64,000 bases of DNA from contig NZ_JAFIQY010000037.1 of NCBI RefSeq assembly GCF_022271435.1, positions 24,758-88,757 of the forward strand, given 5' to 3'. Position 1 is the stretch's first letter; the number at the start of each line of letters is the position of its first letter. Of this stretch, positions 57,778-64,000 are shown in pieces. The notes below the pieces were generated by a model, which saw nothing but the letters and a program-made list of their open reading frames with translations, was not told where the DNA came from and searched no databases. Made by a program: the position numbers and the translations under genes. Origin of the DNA: Streptomyces monomycini (GTDB lineage Bacteria; Actinomycetota; Actinomycetes; Streptomycetales; Streptomycetaceae).

Positions 57778-58833
57778 ATGACCACACCCGATGCGGCCGC
57801 CCCTCCGCCCCTGCCCGATGTCATCCTCCACGCCCGCGAGTTCGCCCGCCGAGGACTGGAGGAGGCCCTCGCGCGCCTCCACCCCGACCTCGCCCGTATC
57901 TGCGGGTACTACTTCGGGTGGAACGACGCCGAGGGGACGGCCACGAACCGTCGCGGCAGCCGCACCCTCCAGGCCGCCATGGTCATGCTCGCCGCCCGGG
58001 CCACCGGGCAAGATGAGGCAGCCGCCGCCCCCGGCGCTGCCGCGGTCGAGCTGACCCACAACTTCTCTCTCCTGCACGACGACATCGCCGACGGCGACGA
58101 GATCCGTCGTGACCGGCCCACCGCCTGGGTCGCCTTCGGCACCGGTCCTACCCTCGTCGCCGGCGATGCGCTGTTCAACGAAGCCGTGCGCCTCCTCGCT
58201 GCCACCCAAGCGGCCACTACCGCGGTCAGGGTGTTCACCGACGGCGTCGCCCACATGATCCACGCCTGGGCCAGCGAACCCGCCTTCGACCGTACCGACC
58301 CCCTCGATATCAGCCTCGACGCCTACCTGGAATGCTGCCGCGGCAAAGGCGGCGCCCTGCTGGGCACCGGGGCAGTCCTGGGCACCGTGCTGTGCGGTAA
58401 ACCCGCCCAGGACGGCGACCTACTACGCCGCGCCGCCCACCACGCCGGCACCGCCTGGCAGGCCGTCAACGACCTGGAAAACATCTGGGGCAACGCCGCC
58501 CTGGTCGGCAAACCGGGCTTCCAGGACCTGCGGCTGCGCAAGCACACCCTCCCCGTCATCACCGCCATGCAGTCCCAGCATCCCCACACCCGACACCTGC
58601 GGCAGCTCCTGGCACAGCCGGCCCCCGACGACAACGCCTTGCAGACCACAGCCGATCTGCTGGAAGAGCTCGGCGGCAAAGCCGCCACCGAACGGGTCGC
58701 CCAACACCACCTCACCCAGGCCCTGGCCACCCTCGACGAAGCCTCTCTGCCCAAGGCAGTCCACGAGGACCTGGCCGAACTGCTGCAATTCACCGTCACC
58801 CGCCGCCCCAGCCCACACGGAAGGCGGGCCTGA
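57778..58833 (+). CDS. Polyprenyl synthetase-like protein with NDLEN second motif
   Basis: A 351-residue isoprenyl diphosphate synthase fold protein. The first motif is intact: DDIAD (Asp101, 102, 105) within LLHDDIADGDEIRRDRPT. The second, normally DDxxD after a conserved Gln, is NDLEN (231-235) in WQAVNDLENIWG, so two acidic residues are Asn. The allylic site should bind Mg-diphosphate, while the extender site is altered. It may use a methylated extender (homo-IPP), act as a terpene-synthase-like enzyme, or be a partner subunit. Paralogue at 61119. Confidence 0.85.
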   Translation: MTTPDAAAPPPLPDVILHAREFARRGLEEALARLHPDLARICGYYFGWNDAEGTATNRRGSRTLQAAMVMLAARATGQDEAAAAPGAAAVELTHNFSLLHDDIADGDEIRRDRPTAWVAFGTGPTLVAGDALFNEAVRLLAATQAATTAVRVFTDGVAHMIHAWASEPAFDRTDPLDISLDAYLECCRGKGGALLGTGAVLGTVLCGKPAQDGDLLRRAAHHAGTAWQAVNDLENIWGNAALVGKPGFQDLRLRKHTLPVITAMQSQHPHTRHLRQLLAQPAPDDNALQTTADLLEELGGKAATERVAQHHLTQALATLDEASLPKAVHEDLAELLQFTVTRRPSPHGRRA

Positions 58834-58834
58834 C

Positions 58835-59830
58835 ATGCCCCGGAACATCCCACTGGCCATGCCCCTGCCCCACCAGCCGCTCCCCAGCGGCCTGGAACAG
58901 GTCCGCGAAGCCCACGTGGAATGGCTGCACCGGCACGGCCTGCTCCCGACCGAGCAGTCGACCGAGCGCTATCTGCGCTCAGCAGTCGCCGACATCGCCG
59001 CCTACGGCGACCCCAACAGCGAGGACCTGCTGCTGTCGTTCCACGTATGCGGATGGCTCTTCCTCTACGACGACTTCATGGACGCCCCCACGGGCCCCGC
59101 CCCCGGCCACGCTGAAACCGTAACCGCCGAACTGACCAGCATGCTGTACCGAGCCTCCACACCGTCCACGCCCCTCACGTCCGCATTCGCCGACCTGTGG
59201 AGACGCCTGTGCGCGGGCATGTCCGAATCCTGGCGTCTGCGCATGGCCTGGATATGGCAGGAGGTCTACGCCGGCATGCTCGCCGAGACAGTGAACCGCC
59301 GACTCGATGTGACCTTGTCCTACCACGAGCACTTGCGCGTCAGGGACATGAGCATCGGCACCACGTTGGTAGCGGCCGTCGCCGAACGCACTGGTGGCTA
59401 CGAAGTCCCCGTGAGTATCTGGCCTGCCGCCTACCTCAGCACGCTGCGCCATCACGTGACGCGCCACATGCTCTTGACGAACGACATCTTCTCGCTGGAG
59501 AAAGAAAGCGCCCGCGCCGACGCCAACCTGGTCTCCCTCGCCATGCGGGAACGACACCAGACACGCGAACAGGCCCTGCAAGCGCTCAAAGAAGCCGCCG
59601 ACCGGCACATCCAGCAGCTCCACACACGCAGCGCCGCCGTCAACGACTTCTGCGACCGCCTCCACCTGCCGCAGTCCGCACGCCAAGCAGTGACCCGGCA
59701 CGTAGAGGCCCTGCGCGCATGGGCACGCGGAGCCTATGACTGGCAGTGCACCACCGCCCGATACGGTCCCGAAGAAGCCGCCTGCTCCGCTCCGGACCAG
59801 CCCGGCTACCTCAGCCCGTCCCAGCCATGA
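58835..59830 (+). CDS. Class I terpene synthase
   Basis: A 331-residue class I terpene synthase. The Asp-rich motif is DDFMD (Asp79, 80, 83), and the NSE triad NDIFSLEKE has Asn216, Ser220 and Glu224; Arg precedes the motif as usual (RHMLLTNDIFS). It ionises a prenyl diphosphate and cyclises it. It starts one base after the stop of the altered prenyl synthase, so the two probably work together. The product is unknown. Confidence 0.92.
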   Translation: MPRNIPLAMPLPHQPLPSGLEQVREAHVEWLHRHGLLPTEQSTERYLRSAVADIAAYGDPNSEDLLLSFHVCGWLFLYDDFMDAPTGPAPGHAETVTAELTSMLYRASTPSTPLTSAFADLWRRLCAGMSESWRLRMAWIWQEVYAGMLAETVNRRLDVTLSYHEHLRVRDMSIGTTLVAAVAERTGGYEVPVSIWPAAYLSTLRHHVTRHMLLTNDIFSLEKESARADANLVSLAMRERHQTREQALQALKEAADRHIQQLHTRSAAVNDFCDRLHLPQSARQAVTRHVEALRAWARGAYDWQCTTARYGPEEAACSAPDQPGYLSPSQP

Positions 59831-60152
59831 CCCCTCGCAGGCCCTGAGGCCCGAGCTGCCGTCCTCTCGCGTGGCATTACGTGGTCCGGCCGAGCGCTGG
59901 ACACCGCCCCGAAGCCGCACGGCCGCAACGGGGGCCGCCGCGCTGGGATACTCCGGCCGACCATGCCGTGCCTGGTCGCACGATGAGCAACTGGCGGTGC
60001 ACTAGGGCCTCTACGCCCGCCGGCCCGCGCTGGCTTATCCGGCGGGCCAGGCGGCGCCAGCCATCCTTGCTCAGCCGCAGGTCGGACGTGATCGGCGAGG
60101 CGTCTTCGCGGGCCATGGCAAGTTCGCCACGCACGACCGACAGGAGGGTATT
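59831..60152. other. Gene-free spacer within the terpene unit
   Basis: 322 bases with no supported gene. A minus-strand stretch can be read as SDLRLSKDGWRRLARRISQR, but it has no start and no visible family match. CAGGAGGG at its end is the ribosome site of the next gene. Confidence 0.4.
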
Positions 60153-60857
60153 TTGTTCAGCATCCTGCTGCTTGCCGCTGTAGCCATTACCGTCTCGTGG
60201 TTTGCCTGCGCTGTACGGGACGGCTTCCGAGACCGTTCCTACGCTGTGCCTGCCAGCGCAATCTGCTTTGCCTTCTCCGTAGACGTTTCCGTCGCTGCCG
60301 GGAGTTACGATCGCTGGTTTCCTTCTGTGCCCATGTGGGTGCTGGGTAGCGTGTTCGTAATTCCCGATGTGCTCCTCATATGCCAAGTGCTCGCATACGG
60401 CCCGAAGGACTTTCCCCGGATTACACCGAAAGCGTTTCGCTGGATGTTCCTTATTGCGATGGCACTCGGCGCCGGAGCCGCCCCCGTGCTCAGCCGCAGC
60501 CTGCATGACACCCACGGAGTCTATGCGGCCGTGGCAGCGATTCTCGTCGTCTCGGTGTGCTACCCGGTCATGCTCTACAACCGCGGAAGCGTGCAGGGGC
60601 AGTCAGTGACGGTGGCCAGCCTGTGGCTGCTCCTCACGGTCATAGCGCCCAATACCTTCTTTCTTGCCCCTCCCGAGTTCCGTCTGACGGACCGCTGGCT
60701 GCTCGGCTACATGGGAGCCGTCTCGACCATTCTTGCTTCTTCCTACCTGATTGCCGTGATACTTCTGCGCGCCGGAAAGATCCAATTCAGGGGGAGGGTG
60801 CACGCCTGCACAGCTAAGCCTTCGGGTTCCGCTCCTCAAGGGCCTCTTTCAATGTGA
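60153..60857 (+). CDS. Seven-helix membrane protein, possible membrane-bound terpene cyclase
   Basis: A 234-residue protein with about seven membrane segments (near 2-20, 31-50, 58-80, 93-113, 122-140, 148-168 and 182-207). Length, helix number and the block MWVLGSVFVIPDVLLICQVL followed by YGPKDFP recall the Pyr4/PaxB-type membrane terpene cyclases, whose acidic residues in helices 2-3 are catalytic; Asp44 and Asp72 would be candidates. This is a shape match only. A terpenoid transporter is the alternative. The TTG start follows CAGGAGGG. Confidence 0.6.
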   Translation: MFSILLLAAVAITVSWFACAVRDGFRDRSYAVPASAICFAFSVDVSVAAGSYDRWFPSVPMWVLGSVFVIPDVLLICQVLAYGPKDFPRITPKAFRWMFLIAMALGAGAAPVLSRSLHDTHGVYAAVAAILVVSVCYPVMLYNRGSVQGQSVTVASLWLLLTVIAPNTFFLAPPEFRLTDRWLLGYMGAVSTILASSYLIAVILLRAGKIQFRGRVHACTAKPSGSAPQGPLSM

Positions 60858-61118
60858 AGATCTGTGGGCGGCTATTCCCATTCAGCGATGAGAGATGTCG
60901 GTCGCTGGCTGCTCCTGCTTCAGGCCGCATGTAGTCATCCTTCATGCCGCGCGTGGGCAATCGCGACGGCGGACGCCGTCAGTTGCTGCTGTATCTCCCC
61001 GGTCCGGCCGTCTGCCACCGGCCGGGCCGGGGCGGTAACGCCCACGCCACTGCTCTTCGCTCAGTTCCGCGCTGGTGCAGCAGGCGACTGCAGAAGCACT
61101 CCTTTCAAGGCGGTTGGT

Positions 61119-62231
61119 ATGCCTCGCACCTCGCAATCCCCACAGAGCGGCACTTCGTCAGCCGCTGCCCCGGCCGTTCCGCAGGTTACGCAACGAGCCC
61201 GCGATTACGTACGCCCGGCCTTGGAAGCAGCAGTCGCCCCGCTTCCTGCCGCTCTGGCGCGCGTATGCGGCTACTACTTCGGCTGGTGCGACGCCGACGG
61301 ATCCCCCACCACCGGCCGCGGCGGCCGCTGCCTGCAGGCGACCATGGTGCTCCTTACCGCCGAAGCGACCGGTACCGACCCTCATGACGCACTGCCCGCC
61401 GCGGTCGCGGTCGAGTTCCTGCACAACGTGTCACTGCTGCACGACGACGTGGTCGACCAGGACAGCATCCGCCGCGGCCGGCCCACCGCCCTGGCCGCCT
61501 TCGGGGCCGGCACCTCGGTGGTGGCCGGGGACGCCCTGTGGGCGGCGGCCTTCGATGCTGTGCTGCACAGCGGCAGCCCAGCGGTTCTCCAGGCGGTGAC
61601 GGAACTCAACACCACGGTGTCGGCTCTCATTCACACCGCGGGCCGGGAGGTGCTCTTCGACCGCACCCCCGCCCAGGAGATCCCCCTCTCGGACTACCTG
61701 GCCGTCTGCGGCGCCAAGGGAGGCGCCCTCCTGGGCGTATCGGCCGTCCTCAGCGCTCTGCTCACCGAAGGCGACCTGAATACCGCCCACCTGCTGCGCC
61801 GCGCCGCGCACCACGCGGGCACCGCCTGGCAGGCGGTCAACGACCTGGAGAACATCTGGGGCGACGAAACCTTGGTCGGCAAGCCCTGCTACCAGGACCT
61901 GCGTGCGGGCAAGAACACCCTCCCGGTCATCCTCGCCGCGCAGCACGATCCGGCTGTCGTGCCTGAACTCACCACGCTGCTCGGCGACCCACCGCACACC
62001 CGCGACGCCCTGAAGGCAGCCGCCCGGCTGCTGGAAGACGCCGGCGGGCGCGCGAGAGCCGAAGCCGTCAGCCGGCAGCACCTTGAGATGGCCCTGACTC
62101 AACTCACCGCCACTTCCCTGCCCGCACCGGTACGCGCCGACCTCGAAGACCTCCTCAACTTCACGGTGACCCGAACTGTCCGCCCAAGGCCCTCGGGCCC
62201 CCGGAGCCAAACGCACGGCGCCGGCGACTGA
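61119..62231 (+). CDS. Polyprenyl synthetase-like protein with NDLEN second motif, paralogue
   Basis: A 370-residue paralogue of the 57778 protein. The first motif DDVVD (Asp109, 110, 113) in LLHDDVVDQDSIRRGRPT is intact. The second, NDLEN (241-245), carries the same two Asn changes within HHAGTAWQAVNDLENIWG. Shared change in both copies means it is a family feature, not damage. AAGGCGG lies 6 bases before the ATG at 61119. It is followed by a class I terpene synthase, as is the first copy. Confidence 0.85.
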   Translation: MPRTSQSPQSGTSSAAAPAVPQVTQRARDYVRPALEAAVAPLPAALARVCGYYFGWCDADGSPTTGRGGRCLQATMVLLTAEATGTDPHDALPAAVAVEFLHNVSLLHDDVVDQDSIRRGRPTALAAFGAGTSVVAGDALWAAAFDAVLHSGSPAVLQAVTELNTTVSALIHTAGREVLFDRTPAQEIPLSDYLAVCGAKGGALLGVSAVLSALLTEGDLNTAHLLRRAAHHAGTAWQAVNDLENIWGDETLVGKPCYQDLRAGKNTLPVILAAQHDPAVVPELTTLLGDPPHTRDALKAAARLLEDAGGRARAEAVSRQHLEMALTQLTATSLPAPVRADLEDLLNFTVTRTVRPRPSGPRSQTHGAGD

Positions 62232-62526
62232 CAGCGCCAGCCGCATCGAGGTGCCGCTACGGACGCGAGGGCCGAGAGAACGACAAGCTCCGGGCCATGT
62301 CCGATAGCCCGGTGCCGTGTGATAACCCGAACGCAGAATCACCGCAGCCAACACCCGGACCAGCGCCCATACAGAGACTACGGACCGCGCCCGGCCCTGC
62401 CATGCATACCGCGCCCGCACGCCAGTCACTGCAGAGCCCCTTTCGCATCACACGCCCAAGCGCCCAAGCGTCAGCAGCCCTTCCGCCCCGCCTTCGGTGC
62501 AAGAACAGAGCCGTTCAGGAGGTTCG

Positions 62527-63591
62527 ATGGACACCAGCAATTCCTATGAGCTCCCGCCGTTCTGGACCCCTCACCCGGCGCGCCTCCACCCCGCCGCTGA
62601 CGTGCTGGAACAGCATTCCCTGCGATGGATGACGCAACTCGACTTCTTCGGCGAACCCGGCCGCCGCAAAACCATGGCGGCCGCACGCAGTGGTTTACTC
62701 GCTGCCTACCTCACACCGGGCGCTCCCGTCGACCGGGTGCAGCTGTACGCCGACTTAATCTGCTGGCTGCACTGCTTCGACGACTGCCACGTTGACGATC
62801 CGCAGTGGGAGCCGTCGCGCCTGGCCGACCTCGCGCGCCGCACCGGAACCCTGGTCCGTGCGCTGCAAAATCCGGGGACACCGCTCCGAGTGGACGATCC
62901 GTTCGTTGCCGCACTGGTGGAACTCAGCGAACGGTTTCGCAGCGCTGCCACCCCCGCCCAGCACAAGCGATGGCGTGAAGGTTTCGCCCCGTACTTCTCC
63001 GCACACCTGTGGTTGCTGTCCCACCACGTCAACCAAACCAGGCCGACGCTCGACGAATACCTGGCACTGCGCACCGTCGCCAGCGGCACCCACCTGGTGG
63101 CCTACACACATGAGATCGTTAACGGCCCAGAAATTGCGGTGCACGAGTGGGCTCTGCCGCCCCTTTGGGCCTGCGTGGAAATAGCTTATGCCGTAGGTAA
63201 CTTCGACAACGACATTGTTTCCCGCGCCAAGGAAGTGCAAGACAATGAGACAGGTCACAATCTCGTCGACATTGTCGCAGTGGAACAGAACCTGCCCCTT
63301 TCCGAGGCGCTGCGCGCGGCCATGGCGATGCGGGACAGGATGCTGGCCCGATTTCTGGTCCAGTACCGGCTTGTGCGCCCCCTGGTATCTCCCAGCGCCG
63401 CCAGGTGTCTCGACGACTGGGCCGGCCTTCCCGCAGGCGCACTCGAGATGCAACGGCGCTCACCCCGCTATGCCGTAAACGGGCACACCGGCATCCGCTA
63501 CACCGACACCCCATCGGACACCAGCATCGAGCCCCTGCCCTACAGCTCCGTCGCCTGGTGGTGGGAAACTCTCGACAACAGTCCGAGCTGA
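62527..63591 (+). CDS. Class I terpene synthase with two TTA codons
   Basis: A 354-residue terpene synthase. The Asp-rich motif is DDCHVD (Asp85, 86, 90), in the DDxxxD form common in MIB- and cattleyene-like bacterial enzymes, and NDIVSRAKE has Asn228, Ser232 and Glu236. It has a C-terminal extension of about 55 residues ending near VAWWWETLDNS. TTA codons at 62695 and 62755 make translation depend on bldA, so it is expected late in growth. AGGAGGTTCG precedes the ATG. Confidence 0.92.
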   Translation: MDTSNSYELPPFWTPHPARLHPAADVLEQHSLRWMTQLDFFGEPGRRKTMAAARSGLLAAYLTPGAPVDRVQLYADLICWLHCFDDCHVDDPQWEPSRLADLARRTGTLVRALQNPGTPLRVDDPFVAALVELSERFRSAATPAQHKRWREGFAPYFSAHLWLLSHHVNQTRPTLDEYLALRTVASGTHLVAYTHEIVNGPEIAVHEWALPPLWACVEIAYAVGNFDNDIVSRAKEVQDNETGHNLVDIVAVEQNLPLSEALRAAMAMRDRMLARFLVQYRLVRPLVSPSAARCLDDWAGLPAGALEMQRRSPRYAVNGHTGIRYTDTPSDTSIEPLPYSSVAWWWETLDNSPS

Positions 63592-63874
63592 AGCGGCCTT
63601 TAGCCGTGCCCTGCCCACGAGGCCGGAGCCGACATCGAAACCGCTGTGCGGCTGACACCGACTGTCAACGCTGAGGGCCTGCCGGTGTGCAACTGCCGTG
63701 GCAGGGCCGCGGATACGCGGGCGTCGCCGCGCGACACCCCTTACGGAGCCTGAGGCGCAACGCGGGACCGGAGTCAAAGGAACAGCGCGTCAGGTCGGCA
63801 CTTCTTCGCCGACTCGCGCACCTCACACCGCGGTGCGCACCAGGCAGAGGTACTCACCTAGCGAGGCAGGAATC

Positions 63875-64000
63875 ATGACGGACACCCTCGCTGACCCGCA
63901 TCTGCGCTTCACCCCCGCCCCGCTCACCGGCGGCGGCGACGGGCCGCGCGACATCGTGATCCTCGGCTCGACCGGCTCCATCGGCACCCAGGCCGTCGAT
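63875..64000 (+). CDS. dxr: 1-deoxy-D-xylulose-5-phosphate reductoisomerase (start only)
   Basis: The first 42 codons read MTDTLADPHL, then RDIVILGSTGSIGTQAVD, the NADPH-binding start that is diagnostic for Dxr. The rest lies beyond the window. Dxr converts DXP to MEP. With dxs, ispG and ispH this makes at least four MEP genes in this region. CGAGGCAGG lies upstream of the ATG. Confidence 0.9.
   Translation, partial: MTDTLADPHLRFTPAPLTGGGDGPRDIVILGSTGSIGTQAVD

Noticed and set aside
59877..60515. 212-codon minus-strand open frame over the spacer and the membrane-protein gene
   Set aside because: Most of it is antisense to the seven-helix protein. Only a short part (SDLRLSKDGWRRLARR) looks protein-like, with no start.
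1..64000. tRNA, rRNA, CRISPR, IS ends, attachment sites or replication origins
   Set aside because: No cloverleaf, repeat-spacer pattern, transposase frame or terminal inverted repeats were seen on reading. A tRNAscan or IS search would be needed to exclude them fully.

Overview
The window is very GC-rich and its genes are densely packed, often with 1-4 bp start/stop overlaps. It carries aromatic type II polyketide, SARP-regulator, duplicated MEP-pathway and bacterial terpene synthase genes. Together these point to a Streptomyces-type actinomycete. No rRNA, tRNA, CRISPR array, transposase or intact insertion sequence was seen.

Region A (1-42.6 kb) is a large type II polyketide cluster; its left end lies outside the window. 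Its core is KS-alpha, chain-length factor, ACP, an aromatase, TcmI- and TcmJ-like cyclases, two SchA/CurD-like proteins, ketoreductases, two DUF1772 proteins and several antibiotic-biosynthesis-monooxygenase (ABM) proteins. This is the TcmI/TcmJ/aromatase set seen with tetracenomycin, WhiE and pentangular (fredericamycin/xantholipin-like) polyphenols. Tailoring genes are three FAD hydroxylases, three O-methyltransferases, a P450 with its 3Fe-4S ferredoxin, an F420/FMN luciferase-like oxidoreductase, a glycosyltransferase, an asparagine-synthase-like amidotransferase and an amine N-hydroxylase of the IucD/SidA type. Precursor supply comes from an acyl-CoA carboxylase beta subunit with its own epsilon subunit. 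A lipid-activation set (fatty acyl-AMP ligase, acyl-CoA dehydrogenase-like protein, ACP fused to a degenerate acyltransferase, Sfp-type PPTase, type II thioesterase) sits in the middle. Regulators are two SARPs, a histidine kinase/response regulator pair and a MarR protein. I find 11-bp-spaced SARP-type heptamers upstream of at least six transcription units; three of these look leaderless. A TCTAG-type motif is shared by the MarR gene's own divergent promoter and a distant SDR promoter.

Region B (42.6-45.4 kb) is a scar of broken genes: a CorA tail, a serine beta-lactamase-family fragment and a 5'-truncated hypothetical gene, around one intact alpha/beta hydrolase with three TTA codons. It separates the two biosynthetic regions.

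Region C (45.4-64 kb) is a terpenoid region. A long minus-strand operon runs dxs, ispG, GGPP synthase, ispH, a phasin-like protein, a PhaR-like protein, a UbiB/ABC1 kinase, a small membrane protein, a lipoprotein-like protein and a class II terpene cyclase with a DADE motif. It is followed by a second copy of the small membrane protein and a decayed lipoprotein gene. Divergently there are a prenyl-diphosphate C-methyltransferase, two polyprenyl-synthase-like proteins whose second aspartate motif is NDLEN, two class I terpene synthases, a seven-helix membrane protein and the start of dxr. The set suggests a (homo)diterpenoid made from a dedicated MEP supply. The phasin/PhaR-like pair and the altered prenyl synthases are the least expected parts.

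The ends are cut: the first gene lacks its C-terminus and dxr has only its first codons. All functions are inferred from sequence reading alone; no database search was run.
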